A stretch of 64,000 nt of DNA. Source: Nesterenkonia alkaliphila. Its GTDB lineage: Bacteria; Actinomycetota; Actinomycetes; Actinomycetales; Micrococcaceae. Made by a program: the position numbers and the translations under genes. The stretch covers positions 1-64,000 of the forward strand of contig NZ_WRPM01000101.1 of NCBI RefSeq assembly GCF_009758175.1, written 5' to 3'. Position 1 is the stretch's first letter. The number at the start of each line of letters is the position of its first letter. This document shows, in pieces, positions 28,471 through 37,767 of the stretch. The notes below the pieces were generated by a model. The model was not told the origin of the DNA. It searched no databases and saw nothing but the letters and a program-made list of their open reading frames with translations.

Positions 28471-30072
28471 ATGGACAGGGAACCAGATCGGGAGGGCACG
28501 GAACGCCATGATGCCGCCGGCGATTCTCCCGCCTCTGCCGGAATCCCTGAGCGTCCCCCTCAGCCTCTGCTGAGCTCAGATGTGCTGCCCGGCTGGCAGA
28601 TGGAGCGCGATCTGCGCATCGCTCGAGCCGCTCAGCTGGCATGGATGGTTGAGCTGCGCAGAGAGTATGTGCGTGAAGCGGACCAACATAGCCGGGAGAT
28701 TCTGGACTCGGCCATCAGGCGCGAAGCCTCGCAGACTCGGATCGACATCATTAAAGGGACCGCACTGCACCGAGCCCAGGAGGCCGGCCGTGCTGCGGAG
28801 ATGCACATCGCTCAGGCCGTCGGCCGCTCAGAATACGTAGTGGCCAGCGAGATCAATGCTGCCGAGCGAGTGCAGTCCAAAATGCCCCGGGTATGGCGAG
28901 CATTCACCACGGGCCGGATCTGCGATCTGAGACTCCGCAGAATCGCTGCCACGCTGGAGAAGCTGAGAACAGCAGAGGCGGTGGAGAAACTGGATGAGCA
29001 GGCCGCCGAGTACGCCGAGACCCATCGGTTGGGTCAGGTAAAGGACTGGCTGAAGGGCTTCGAGCACACCGCAGAGCCGGCCCATGCCGCTGAACGCTTC
29101 GCCGCTGCGGCCCGGCAGCGGCGTGTGACGGTGACCGAGGTTGAGGACGGGATGAGCCTGCTCTCCGCCCTGCTGCCGAGTCTGACCGCTCATGCGCTGA
29201 AGCGCCGCCTGGATGCCGCGGCACGCTCCGCCACGGAGCACATTCCACACAACCCGCTGATCGCGGAGCACACTCTGGAACTCCAGCACCGGGATTCAGA
29301 CTCTCAGTTGGCGCGGCTCGCCGCGGGATCAGCAGTGGTGCCCGAGGAGTTCTCCTCCCCAGGGGTCAGTGCCGGGTTCAGCATCGGCTCTGAGAGCCAG
29401 GTGGGCCGTCTGCGGGTACCGACTCTGCATATCATCGACGGCTCGTCGGCCGACCCAGCCTCCGCCGAAGAGCCTGACCCTTCAGCCTCACAGCCGCAGA
29501 CTTTTCAGGAACTGCCCGCCACCCGTGAGGACGGCGACCCGCGGTCCATGGACCAGCGGGCTGCGGACGCATTCTGCGCCTGGCTGCTCAACACCCAGAC
29601 TCCCGATGAGCTGAGCACCGCCGCTCAGATCGGGATTCTGGTGGAGGAGGCAACCCTGACCGGAGTCTCCGACCAGCCGGGATTCACCCGGGACGGCAAG
29701 ATTCCCGTACCGGCCCGGAACCTGAGGGACTGGCTCAGGGCACAGACCGAACAGCTCAGCTGGTACCAGCTCCTTCACCCGCCGCCTGAGGACAGGCCAT
29801 CCGGTGAGAACCTGCTCGCTGTCCACGCCGAGGGCCGCTATCCGCCGGAGCGCCTGCGCGTCGCGCTCTGGTTCCGAGACCGCACCTGTTCAGCTCCAGG
29901 GTGCAGTGTGCCTGCTGAGCACTGCGACATCGACCACATCATCCCCTGGCCGGAGGGTGAGACCAATGCCGAGAACCTGGAATTGCTCTGCCGCAGGCAC
30001 CACCGCCTGAAGTCCTGGGGCTATGACGTCCATCTGCCCTCATTCACCGCCGACCTGGCGTTCGCCGCCTGA
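28471..30072 (+). CDS. DUF222 / HNH endonuclease-signature protein (13E12-like)
   Basis: A 533-residue protein of the actinobacterial DUF222-HNH family, which includes the mycobacterial 13E12 repeat proteins. The long helical DUF222 region covers about residues 40-300, a variable Ser/Pro-rich linker follows, and the C-terminal HNH nuclease domain spans about 465-520. Visible nuclease residues are D488-H489 (CDIDHIIPW), N-x-x-N near 497 and H510-H511 (CRRHHR), with metal-site cysteines in RTCSAPGC. DNA cleavage is expected but the substrate is unknown. An SOS box and a strong leaderless promoter precede it. Confidence 0.88.
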   Translation: MDREPDREGTERHDAAGDSPASAGIPERPPQPLLSSDVLPGWQMERDLRIARAAQLAWMVELRREYVREADQHSREILDSAIRREASQTRIDIIKGTALHRAQEAGRAAEMHIAQAVGRSEYVVASEINAAERVQSKMPRVWRAFTTGRICDLRLRRIAATLEKLRTAEAVEKLDEQAAEYAETHRLGQVKDWLKGFEHTAEPAHAAERFAAAARQRRVTVTEVEDGMSLLSALLPSLTAHALKRRLDAAARSATEHIPHNPLIAEHTLELQHRDSDSQLARLAAGSAVVPEEFSSPGVSAGFSIGSESQVGRLRVPTLHIIDGSSADPASAEEPDPSASQPQTFQELPATREDGDPRSMDQRAADAFCAWLLNTQTPDELSTAAQIGILVEEATLTGVSDQPGFTRDGKIPVPARNLRDWLRAQTEQLSWYQLLHPPPEDRPSGENLLAVHAEGRYPPERLRVALWFRDRTCSAPGCSVPAEHCDIDHIIPWPEGETNAENLELLCRRHHRLKSWGYDVHLPSFTADLAFAA

Positions 30073-30073
30073 G

Positions 30074-30682
30074 TCAGCTGCCCGCCCCGGCTTGGCGTAC
30101 CACTGTGGTGATGCGCTGGATGACGGTGATGAGCGAGGCCGCGGCAAGCAGGGCCAGCACCACCAGCAGCACCACCTCCGGCAGGCCCAGGCCCACGAAC
30201 CCGGTGAACACCAGGGCCAGCACCATCCGCTCCGGCCGCTCGGCGATTCCGGTGTTGGCGTCATAGCCCTCGGATTCGGCCCGGGCACGGATATAAGAGA
30301 CCAGCAGGCCCAGGATCATGCAGACTGCGGCAGCCACTCCGATCCAGTAGTTCTCTCCGGAGCCGAAGAACCAGAGCATCAGGCCCAGGAACACAGCGCT
30401 GTCCTGCACCCGGTCCGAGACTGAGTCAAGAAACCCGCCCAGTACGCTGGACTTCTCGCCCAACCGTGCCATCAGCCCGTCGATGAGATCGCTGAACACG
30501 AACAGGGTGATCAACAGCGTGCCCCAGAACAGCTCCCCCAGCGGATAGAAGATCAGCGCACCCAGACTTACTCCGGCAGTGCCGATCACTGTCACAGCGT
30601 TCGGAGTCAGTCCGATCCGCAGCAGAAACCTGGCGATCGGGGTGAAGGCGGTAGAGAAGAAGGCGCGCAGGTGCTTAAGCAT
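30074..30682 (-). CDS. pgsA: Phosphatidylinositol phosphate synthase (CDP-alcohol phosphatidyltransferase)
   Basis: A 202-residue integral membrane enzyme. The CDP-alcohol phosphatidyltransferase motif D-x2-DG-x2-AR-x8-G-x3-D-x3-D is complete (SDLIDGLMAR through FLDSVSDR, about residues 64-91). Six hydrophobic helices are apparent. In actinobacteria the copy beside thrS and a HIT gene makes phosphatidylinositol phosphate, the precursor of PI and of mannosylated lipoglycans. It overlaps the HIT gene by 8 bp. pimA, which often follows, is absent here; the convergent DUF222-HNH gene ends 1 bp away. Confidence 0.9.
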   Translation of the reverse strand: MLKHLRAFFSTAFTPIARFLLRIGLTPNAVTVIGTAGVSLGALIFYPLGELFWGTLLITLFVFSDLIDGLMARLGEKSSVLGGFLDSVSDRVQDSAVFLGLMLWFFGSGENYWIGVAAAVCMILGLLVSYIRARAESEGYDANTGIAERPERMVLALVFTGFVGLGLPEVVLLVVLALLAAASLITVIQRITTVVRQAGAGS

Positions 30683-31226
30683 CGCCCCAGGCCTCCGCCA
30701 CCAACCGCCGAATCTCGCCCAGGGTCACCGACAAGGACTTGGTCTGGGCGATGATCGGCAGAAAGTTGGTGTCCCCGCTCCAGCGCGGGATCACATGCTG
30801 ATGCAGATGTGCGGCAATACCGGCCCCGCCCACCTTGCCCTGGTTGATACCCAGATTGAACCCGGCAGGGTCGGCCCCGCCGCGCAGCGCACGCATGGCC
30901 TTCTGGGTCAGGGCGATGAACTCCGCCGACTCCTGCTCGGTGAGATCAGTCAGGTCGGGGACATGCCGATAGGGGCAGACCAGCAGATGCCCCGGGTTGT
31001 ACGGGTAAAGGTTCAGCAGCACATAGCAGTGCCGGCCCCGGGCCACGATCAGCGACTCCTCATCGCTGCGCCCAGGCGCTGCGCAGAACGGGCAGTTGTG
31101 CTCGCCGGTGACCTGGTCCTGACCCTTGGACTGATAGGCCTCACGGTGCGGGGTCCACAGCCGCTGAAAGGCATCAGGCACCCCGGGAAGCTCAAAGCTG
31201 TCGGTCTCCCAGGGCTGCTGCGTCAT
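30675..31226 (-). CDS. HIT domain protein
   Basis: A 183-residue histidine-triad hydrolase. The triad HLHQHV fits H-x-H-x-H-x and is followed by [12 protein letters not shown]. Two Cys-rich positions upstream (CPFCAAP) suggest a small zinc site, as in Fhit/galT-like actinobacterial HIT proteins. It probably hydrolyses nucleotide-phosphoramidate or dinucleoside polyphosphate substrates; mycobacterial homologues have been described as Ap4A phosphorylases. It overlaps thrS and pgsA in one operon. Confidence 0.9.
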   Translation of the reverse strand: MTQQPWETDSFELPGVPDAFQRLWTPHREAYQSKGQDQVTGEHNCPFCAAPGRSDEESLIVARGRHCYVLLNLYPYNPGHLLVCPYRHVPDLTDLTEQESAEFIALTQKAMRALRGGADPAGFNLGINQGKVGGAGIAAHLHQHVIPRWSGDTNFLPIIAQTKSLSVTLGEIRRLVAEAWGDA

Positions 31227-33220
31227 TGGTTCTGGTGACTTTCGATCGCTGCCAGGATCCGCTCCACGGCCTGATCCACCGGCACTTGGTTGTCCTGGCT
31301 CCCGTCACGGAACCGGAAACTGACCGCCCCGGCCTCGGCGTCGTCCCCTCCTGCGATGAGCACAAACGGAATCTTGTCTTTGCTCGCGGTGCGGATCTTC
31401 TTGGGGAACCGCTCAGTGCTGTCGTCCAGCTCCGCACGTACTCCTCGGGACCGCAGCTTCGCGATGACCTCGCCTAGGTAGTCATTGAAGGGCTCGGCCA
31501 CCGGGATCCCGCGCACCTGGACCGGGGCCAGCCAGGCTGGGAACGCCCCGGCGTAATGCTCCAGCAGAATCGCGAAGAACCGCTCGATGGAGCCGAAGAG
31601 CGCCCGGTGGATCATAATGGGCCGCTGGCGGGAACCATCGGCTGCGGTGTACTCCAGGCCGAACCGCTCGGGGAGATTGGGATCTACCTGCACGGTGGAG
31701 AGCTGCCATTTGCGGCCGATGGCGTCAGTGACCTTGAGATCGATCTTGGGCCCGTAGAACGCTGCTTCTCCGGGGATCTCGGTGAGCTTGAGCCCGGAGC
31801 GCAGCGCCACATTGCGCAGGGCCTGGGTGGCGGAGTCCCAGTATTCGTCAGAGCCCACCCATTTGGACTTTTCCTCATCGCGCATGGAGAGCTCCAGCTC
31901 AAACTCCTCCAGCCCGAAGTCGCGCAGCAGGGAGACCACGAACTCCACCACCTTGGCAGCCTCGTCCTCCAGCTGGTCCGGACGGACGAACAGGTGGGAG
32001 TCATCCTGGGTGAACCCGCGCACCCGGGTCAGCCCGTGCAGGGCCCCAGAACGCTCATTGCGGTAGACCGTGCCGTTCTCTGCCAGGCGCAGCGGCAGGT
32101 CCCGGTAACTGCGTCCACGCTCCTTGTAGATGAGGATATGCATGGGGCAGTTCATCGGCTTCAGGTAATAGTCCTGGCCCTGTTTGGTGATGTTCCCGGA
32201 CTCGTCGCGCTCCTCATCCATGGAGATGGCCGGCCACATATCGTCCTTGTAGTTGGCCAGATGCCCGGAGGTCTCGAACAGGTCTGCCTTGGAGATATGC
32301 GGGGTATAGACGTAGGTGTAGCCGGACTCCAGGTGCCGGGCCCGGGCATGCTGCTCCATGATCCCGCGCACCAGGCCACCTTTGGGGTGCCAGACGGAGA
32401 GTCCTGAGCCGATCTCCTCAGGGAAGCTGAACAGGTCCAGCTCCCGGCCCAGTTTGCGGTGGTCACGGCGCTCGGCCTCAGCCAGGCGCTCCTTATAGGC
32501 CTTGAGGTCATCCTTGGTGGGCCAAGCGGTGCCGTAGATGCGCTGCAGCTGCGGGTTGGTCTCCTTGCCGCGCCAGTAGGCGCCGGCGGCGCGCATCACT
32601 GCGAAGGCATTGGCGATCAGCTTGGTATGCGGCAGATGCGGCCCGCGGCACAGATCGGCCCAGACCCGCTCTCCATTGCGGTCCACATTGTGGTAGATGG
32701 TGATCTCTGCCCCGCCCACCTCCACAGACGCCCCCTCGGCGTCGCCGGAGCCGGCCAGAAGTTCCAGTTTGTACGGCTCATCGGCCATCTGGCGCTTGGC
32801 CTCATCCAGGTCCACGACTTCCCGCTCAAAGGTCTGGGCCTGGTTGATGATCTTCTGCATGGTCTTTTCGATCTTCTTCAGATCCTCCGGTGTAAAGGGA
32901 TTCTCCACATCGAAGTCAAAGTAGAAACCGTCGGTGATATAGGGCCCGATGCCCAGTTTGGAGCCGGGGAAGAGCTGCTGTACGGCCTGGGCCATCACAT
33001 GCGCAGTGGAGTGCCGCAGCACATTGAGCCCGTCCTGCTCGGTGATGTCCACCGGGGCCACGTCAGCATCTTCGGGCAGTTCCCGGCTGAGATCCCAGAG
33101 CTCCCCGTTGACCCGCATCACCACTGTGGTTGCGGAGTCCCGGAACAGGGTGGTGCCTGTAGTGCCCGCCTCAACTGTGGTGGGTGCGCCGTTGAGGGTG
33201 ATGCTGATCTGCTCGGACAC
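31223..33220 (-). CDS. thrS: Threonyl-tRNA synthetase
   Basis: A 665-residue class II synthetase. The N-terminal TGS domain ([15 protein letters not shown]) is followed by the editing domain with [16 protein letters not shown], the catalytic core with the zinc-site [10 protein letters not shown], motif 2 ([18 protein letters not shown]) and the C-terminal anticodon domain. The start is GTG with AGGAGA 10 nt upstream. It heads the thrS-HIT-pgsA operon. No T-box-like leader is visible in the 73 bp before it. Confidence 0.97.
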   Translation of the reverse strand: MSEQISITLNGAPTTVEAGTTGTTLFRDSATTVVMRVNGELWDLSRELPEDADVAPVDITEQDGLNVLRHSTAHVMAQAVQQLFPGSKLGIGPYITDGFYFDFDVENPFTPEDLKKIEKTMQKIINQAQTFEREVVDLDEAKRQMADEPYKLELLAGSGDAEGASVEVGGAEITIYHNVDRNGERVWADLCRGPHLPHTKLIANAFAVMRAAGAYWRGKETNPQLQRIYGTAWPTKDDLKAYKERLAEAERRDHRKLGRELDLFSFPEEIGSGLSVWHPKGGLVRGIMEQHARARHLESGYTYVYTPHISKADLFETSGHLANYKDDMWPAISMDEERDESGNITKQGQDYYLKPMNCPMHILIYKERGRSYRDLPLRLAENGTVYRNERSGALHGLTRVRGFTQDDSHLFVRPDQLEDEAAKVVEFVVSLLRDFGLEEFELELSMRDEEKSKWVGSDEYWDSATQALRNVALRSGLKLTEIPGEAAFYGPKIDLKVTDAIGRKWQLSTVQVDPNLPERFGLEYTAADGSRQRPIMIHRALFGSIERFFAILLEHYAGAFPAWLAPVQVRGIPVAEPFNDYLGEVIAKLRSRGVRAELDDSTERFPKKIRTASKDKIPFVLIAGGDDAEAGAVSFRFRDGSQDNQVPVDQAVERILAAIESHQNQ

Positions 33221-33293
33221 GAGTCTCGGAATCTCCTGGATCGGTGGAAAAAGCTGACCCGCTGAGTCTACTGGAGAGCGCCGTGGCGCGCCG

Positions 33294-34196
33294 CTACCGG
33301 CCCTGGCAGCCCGGGCACCAGTAGAGCCGCCTGCCCTTCAGCTCGCGCATCCGGATGGTTTCCCCGCAGCGCAGGCAGGGGGTGCCCTGGTGCTGGTAGA
33401 CCCAGTGCCGGCGCAGCTTCCGGTCGGCGCCGCGGGCGCCTAGGTGCGGGTCCTCGGGCCGCAGGGTGCGGATGATCCCCTCCGCCACCCCGGTGCGCAG
33501 CTGCTCGGTCAGGGTCTGCCACAGCGATGCGGTCTGGGCCGGCTCAAGCTCCTGGGCGGGTGCGTCTGGGTCAAGCTGCTCCAGGAACAGTGATTCGGCG
33601 CGGTAGATGTTCCCCACTCCGGCAATCACCGCTTGGTCCATCAGCGCTGCGGCGATGCTGTCCCGGCGGCGGGCCAGGTGTTGGCGGAACTGGGCCAGCA
33701 GCTGCTCATTGATCAGCCCTGCGGGCTGGTGCAGCGGGTCCGGGCCCAGGCGCGCAATCACTGCCTGATACTGCATCGGGTTCAGCACCTGGCATCTGGC
33801 AGGTCCGCGCAGATCCGCCCAGCCGTGGGGCACATGGATCCTGGCCCGCACTGAACCGGTGGGCGGGGCAGGGATGATCCAGCCGGCGTCGTCGTACTGG
33901 GGTGTGAACCTCTCCCCTGAGGTGCGCGGGGCCCCCAATGAGGCAGCCCCGGCAAACGTCTCATCCCCGCGGAAGCTGAAGGCCCCGTAGAGCCCCAGGT
34001 GGACCTGCCAGATATCAGCGCCAAGGTGCACGAAGAGCTGTTTGCCCCAGGCCTCGGCACGCTCCGGGACCCGGTCGGTGAGCCGGGCAGCGCCTGCGCT
34101 GAACCGGCCCTGCGGGGAGCTCACCCGCCACTGCCGGCCGGTGAACAGCCGGTTGATCTGCTCGGCGAGCCGGTGGAGAGTGTGGCCCTCAGGCAT
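33294..34196 (-). CDS. nei: Fpg/Nei family DNA glycosylase (Nei2-like)
   Basis: A 300-residue bifunctional base-excision glycosylase/AP lyase. It begins with catalytic P2-E3 in [11 protein letters not shown], which points to the actinobacterial Nei type rather than MutM. A helix-two-turn-helix region includes [15 protein letters not shown]. The C-terminal zinc finger has paired cysteines in CLRCGETI and CPGCQGR. The ATG directly follows the rpiB stop (TGAATG), so the two are coupled. It would remove oxidised pyrimidines. Confidence 0.92.
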   Translation of the reverse strand: MPEGHTLHRLAEQINRLFTGRQWRVSSPQGRFSAGAARLTDRVPERAEAWGKQLFVHLGADIWQVHLGLYGAFSFRGDETFAGAASLGAPRTSGERFTPQYDDAGWIIPAPPTGSVRARIHVPHGWADLRGPARCQVLNPMQYQAVIARLGPDPLHQPAGLINEQLLAQFRQHLARRRDSIAAALMDQAVIAGVGNIYRAESLFLEQLDPDAPAQELEPAQTASLWQTLTEQLRTGVAEGIIRTLRPEDPHLGARGADRKLRRHWVYQHQGTPCLRCGETIRMRELKGRRLYWCPGCQGR

Positions 34197-34670
34197 TCAG
34201 TCCTGGATCTCGCCGGTGTTCTCGTAGTGGCTGATCTTGCCGATCCGCCGGGCGTGGCGCTCCTCGCCGGACCATTCGGCACTCAGGAATGCCTCAACGA
34301 TCTCGGTGGCCTCCTCAAGGCTGTGCTGACGCCCGCCCAGACCCACCACATTGGCGTTGTTGTGCTCCCGGGCCAGTTGCGCAGTCTCCAGGTTCCAGGC
34401 CAGGGCTGCGCGGATGCCTTTGACCTTATTGGCTGCAATCTGCTCGCCATTGCCGGATCCGCCCAGCACAATGCCCAGGGACTCGGTGCCAGCGGCCCAG
34501 TCTGCGGCCACCGCCTCAGCTGCCCGCAGGCAGAATCCGGGGTAGTCGTCCTGCGCGTCATAGACCTCAGGCCCATGGTCGGTGACCTCATAGCCCTGGG
34601 CCCGCAGGTGGGAGACCAGGTGGGCGGAGAGCTCCATACCGGCGTGGTCGGTGGCGATGTGGACGCGCAT
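34197..34670 (-). CDS. rpiB: Ribose-5-phosphate isomerase B
   Basis: A 157-residue enzyme that interconverts ribose-5-phosphate and ribulose-5-phosphate in the pentose phosphate pathway. The RpiB/LacAB fold is shown by [17 protein letters not shown] at the N-terminus, [16 protein letters not shown] in the middle and a conserved acidic, His-containing C-terminal helix. Ser rather than Cys at the SGSG-like loop marks the actinobacterial subtype. The ATG at 34670 (GAAGGTTGCC upstream) is chosen over one 14 codons earlier. Confidence 0.93.
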   Translation of the reverse strand: MRVHIATDHAGMELSAHLVSHLRAQGYEVTDHGPEVYDAQDDYPGFCLRAAEAVAADWAAGTESLGIVLGGSGNGEQIAANKVKGIRAALAWNLETAQLAREHNNANVVGLGGRQHSLEEATEIVEAFLSAEWSGEERHARRIGKISHYENTGEIQD

Positions 34671-34729
34671 GGCAACCTTCTCTCGGAATCTTCGGGAACA
34701 AGCAGCATCCATCCTATGCTGAAGCCGAT

Positions 34730-35350
34730 ATGACAGATCACGACGACGCCCCCGCAGCTGGACAGCCCAAACTTCCGGAGTTCTCCCGCCGGCTGGGTGC
34801 TCCGATCGCCACCGTGCGCCCTGCCGGTAAGCCGCCCTCCCAGGTGAGCGGCCGTCCCGGCGCTGCCGACGGCCCGGCGGTGCCGCATCAGCCTGGTCCG
34901 CCGCGCCCAGCTGACCTGGGGTTCATGCCGGGACCGGACGGCCGGCCGGTGCCGCAGGAGGCGGATCCGGAGGCGGTGGACCCGAACAGCTTCTACGCCC
35001 AGGTGGGCGGTCGTGAGACCTTCCAGACGATTGTCGATGTGTTCTACGAGCAGGTGGCTGCCGATGAGCAGTTCCGTGCCATGTACCCGGAGCAGGACCT
35101 GGAGCCGGCCAAACGCCGGCTGCTGATGTTCCTGGAGCAGTACTGGGGCGGCCCGCGGCGTTACCAGGCTGAGCGCGGACACCCGCGGCTGCGGATGCGG
35201 CATCTGCCCTTCCAGGTCGACGCCGCCGCCCGGGACACCTGGCTGCGCTATATGCGCAAGGCTGTGCAGGCCGCGGAGCTCTCTCCAATGCACGAGGCTG
35301 AGCTCTGGGACTATCTGGAGCGTGCCGCGCACTCCATGGTCAACAGCTGA
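34730..35350 (+). CDS. glbO: Group II truncated haemoglobin with N-terminal extension
   Basis: A 206-residue protein. The C-terminal ~130 residues are a group II 2/2 globin: [22 protein letters not shown], the [26 protein letters not shown] helix region, and the proximal histidine in RMRHLPF. These bind oxygen or handle oxidants. The first ~75 residues are Pro/Ala/Gly-rich and disordered-looking, beyond the usual family length. A -10-like TATGCT lies 9 nt before the ATG with no ribosome binding site. It is divergent from rpiB. Confidence 0.92.
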   Translation: MTDHDDAPAAGQPKLPEFSRRLGAPIATVRPAGKPPSQVSGRPGAADGPAVPHQPGPPRPADLGFMPGPDGRPVPQEADPEAVDPNSFYAQVGGRETFQTIVDVFYEQVAADEQFRAMYPEQDLEPAKRRLLMFLEQYWGGPRRYQAERGHPRLRMRHLPFQVDAAARDTWLRYMRKAVQAAELSPMHEAELWDYLERAAHSMVNS

Positions 35351-35356
35351 TCCGGG

Positions 35357-35388
35357 TAGGATGTACTGCTGGGCCTCTCGAGGCCCAT
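35357..35388 (+). promoter_or_regulatory. Promoter -10 and leader hairpin of tRNA-Arg
   Basis: TAGGAT (35357-35362) lies 26 bp before the tRNA. A 6-bp hairpin GGGCCT/AGGCCC (35371-35386) fills the leader just ahead of the mature 5' end and may assist RNase P processing. Confidence 0.5.
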
Positions 35389-35461
35389 GCCCCAGTAGCT
35401 CAGGGGATAGAGCAGCGGCCTTCTAATCCGCCGGTCGGGGGTTCGAATCCCTCCTGGGGCA
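35389..35461 (+). tRNA. tRNA-Arg (anticodon UCU)
   Basis: A complete 73-nt cloverleaf: acceptor GCCCCAG/CTGGGGC with discriminator A, D-arm GCTC/GAGC, anticodon loop CTTCTAA giving UCU (reads AGA), and T-arm with TTCGAAT. The 31-39 pair of the anticodon stem is a C-U mismatch. CCA is not encoded. Only one base separates the discriminator from the ATG of mshA. Confidence 0.95.
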
Positions 35462-35462
35462 C

Positions 35463-36722
35463 ATGACAGGTGAGCCATCTCTTCGTATCGTGATGCTCAG
35501 CCTGCACACCTCTCCCCTGGCCCAGGCCGGCACCGGCGACGCCGGCGGACTCAACGTCTACGTCAACGCCCTCTCCCACGCCCTGGCCGGGCGCAGCACC
35601 GCCACGGTGGACATCATCACCACCGACCTGGACGGCCAGTACGAGAACCCGGACTCAGCCTCGGCGTCGCAGGGCGACTACATCCGCACCCTGCACCCCG
35701 GGCTGCGGATCCATGTCCTGCGAGTCTGGCAGAGTTGTCAGCAGGACAAGTCCCGACTCATCGAATGCCTGGACGACCTCGCCGACCGGGCCGCCGCCAG
35801 TCTGCGCCGGGCCGATGCGGCACCGGTGAATCTGGTGCACTCGCACTACTGGATCTCCGGGCTGGCCGGGCTGAAGCTCTCCCAGGAACTCTCCACTCCC
35901 CTGGTGCACACTATGCACACCATCGGGGCGGTCAAACTGGAGCGGGACCCTTCCGCAGTGGAGGACCCGCGGCGGCATCCGGCTGAGGAGCGGATCACCG
36001 CGGCAGCCTCGGCACTGACTGCAAATACCCGGCGGGAGGCCGCGGACCTGCAGCGACACTTCAGCGTCCCGGAGGAACGGATCGCCATGGTCCAGCCCGG
36101 CACAGACCTGGACACCTTCTACCCCCCTGCGGAGCAGGACCCGCGGCATAGACCGCCCGGTAGGCGTCCCTTCCGGCTGACCTTCGCCGGGCGCCTGCAG
36201 CCGCATAAGGGCCCCCAAGTGGCCGTGGCCGCCGTGGGCGCGCTGCGCCGGCTGCGCCCCGAGCTGCCGGTGGAGCTGACTGTGGCCGGCCGGCAGTCCG
36301 GACCAGATGCGGTGGATATCTCTCGCCTTGCCGAGCAGGAGCAGATTGCGGACGTCGTCGTACTCAGAAAACCACTACCGCATCCGGAGCTGGCCGAGCT
36401 GTTCCGCAGCTCGGATGTGGTGCTGGTGCCCTCCTACAGTGAGTCCTTTGGACTAGTGGCCCTAGAGGCCAAGGCCTGCGGCACCCCGGTGCTGGCGCAT
36501 TATGTCGGCGGGCTGGCAGAGCTGGTGGACCACGGCAGCACGGGGCTGCTGATCAACTCTCTGGACCCCGATGACTGGGCCGATGCGCTGCTGCGGCTGG
36601 CCGGAGACTGGGAGCGGTGGAAGGCCCACAGCGCCGCTGCAGCAGAGCTGGCCCAGCGCTACTCCTGGCGCTCCACGGCCGCCCAGGCCATGGTGGCCTA
36701 CCGGCGGGCTCAGTCCATGTAG
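35463..36722 (+). CDS. mshA: D-inositol-3-phosphate glycosyltransferase MshA
   Basis: A 419-residue GT-B retaining glycosyltransferase (GT4), the first enzyme of mycothiol biosynthesis. The MshA signature HTSPLAQAGTGDAGGLNVYV spans 15-34. LTFAGRLQPHKGPQVA and the PSYSESFGLVALEAKACG E-x7-E-type motif mark the nucleotide-sugar site. The ATG at 35463 is one base past the tRNA-Arg 3' end, and there is no room for a ribosome binding site. The family N-terminus supports this start. It overlaps the convergent tesB by 13 bp. Confidence 0.93.
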   Translation: MTGEPSLRIVMLSLHTSPLAQAGTGDAGGLNVYVNALSHALAGRSTATVDIITTDLDGQYENPDSASASQGDYIRTLHPGLRIHVLRVWQSCQQDKSRLIECLDDLADRAAASLRRADAAPVNLVHSHYWISGLAGLKLSQELSTPLVHTMHTIGAVKLERDPSAVEDPRRHPAEERITAAASALTANTRREAADLQRHFSVPEERIAMVQPGTDLDTFYPPAEQDPRHRPPGRRPFRLTFAGRLQPHKGPQVAVAAVGALRRLRPELPVELTVAGRQSGPDAVDISRLAEQEQIADVVVLRKPLPHPELAELFRSSDVVLVPSYSESFGLVALEAKACGTPVLAHYVGGLAELVDHGSTGLLINSLDPDDWADALLRLAGDWERWKAHSAAAAELAQRYSWRSTAAQAMVAYRRAQSM

Positions 36723-37750
36723 CGGGAACGCCAGGCGCTGCGGTACTTCTGGTTCAGCTCCCGCTGGTTCCGCCCGGCGGAGATGGCCCGTTTCTGTACC
36801 GTTTCCTGCAGCAGCGGCTTGAACCCCTGGGGAGGCCGGACCATGCCCTCCTGGGCGGTGGTGGCCACCAGCTCCCCCGCCTGGGTGTAGATGGCTCCCT
36901 GGCTCAGCCCGCGGGAGTTCTGCGCGGAGGGGGAATCCTTGACGTAGAGCAGCCACTCATCGGCCCGGGCGTGCCGGTGCCACCACATGGCGTGGTCCAG
37001 GGAGGCTACCTTCAGGCCCGGTTTGGCCCAGTACAGCCCGTGCTGGCGCAGCACCGGCTCCAGCAGCGTGTAGTCGGAGGCGTAGAGCAGGGCCGCCCGG
37101 TGGATATTGGGGTCATCGGGCAGCGTGGTGCGGGCCTTGAGCCATACAGCGGAGGTGGGGCGCCGATCGCGGTCGGCCTCCAGGTAGATGGGCCGGTCGA
37201 TGTGCCGAATCTCGAAGGGCCTGCCGCGGCCCCACTCCTGAACCACCGGGTGTTTGACATGGCCCACCAGCTCCTCCGGGGCGGGCAGCTCCTGCGGGCT
37301 GGGGATGCCCTGGGGCATGGGTGCATAGTGCTCCGGGCCGCCGGCGGGCTTTTGAAAGCTGGTGATCATCGAGAGGATCGGCTTGCCGTCCTGAATGGCA
37401 TGAGACCGGCGCGCAGAGAAGGAGCCCCCGTCACGCAGCCGCTCCACCCTGACCTCAATCGGCTTGGCAGAGTCCCCGGGCCGCAGGAAGTAGCCGTGCA
37501 CCGAGTGCACCACCCGCTCCGGATCCACGGTGCGCATCGCGGCGGTGACCGCCTGGGCCAGCACCTGGCCGCCGAAGACCCGCCAGAACGCCTGCTCGAA
37601 CACTGGAGCCAGGAACCGGTCCTCTCCGCCGTCATCGGGCAGGGCCTCCAGGTCCAGCATCCCCACCAGCTGGTTGACCGCCTCCTCCGGGGTCGGGACT
37701 CGGTACTCGCGTTCGGCCACGTCCAGCTCCTTCAGTCTCGGGCGGTGCAT
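36710..37750 (-). CDS. tesB: Acyl-CoA thioesterase II (TesB family)
   Basis: A 346-residue double-hotdog thioesterase that hydrolyses medium and long acyl-CoAs. The first hotdog has VFGGQVLAQAVTAAMRTV and VHSVHGYFLRPGD. The second has TLPDDPNIHRAALLYASDYTLL-type sequence and SLDHAMWWHRHARADEWLLY. The conserved catalytic Asp of the second domain lies near the ASDYT turn. It is divergent from the unknown gene at 37768 by only 17 bp. Confidence 0.93.
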   Translation of the reverse strand: MHRPRLKELDVAEREYRVPTPEEAVNQLVGMLDLEALPDDGGEDRFLAPVFEQAFWRVFGGQVLAQAVTAAMRTVDPERVVHSVHGYFLRPGDSAKPIEVRVERLRDGGSFSARRSHAIQDGKPILSMITSFQKPAGGPEHYAPMPQGIPSPQELPAPEELVGHVKHPVVQEWGRGRPFEIRHIDRPIYLEADRDRRPTSAVWLKARTTLPDDPNIHRAALLYASDYTLLEPVLRQHGLYWAKPGLKVASLDHAMWWHRHARADEWLLYVKDSPSAQNSRGLSQGAIYTQAGELVATTAQEGMVRPPQGFKPLLQETVQKRAISAGRNQRELNQKYRSAWRSRYMD

Positions 37751-37767
37751 GAAACAATGACTATCCT

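Noticed and set aside
28471-30072. DUF222-HNH gene as part of a restriction or phage-defence island
   Set aside because: No methyltransferase, helicase or integrase is adjacent; neighbours are core genes and the promoter points to SOS control.
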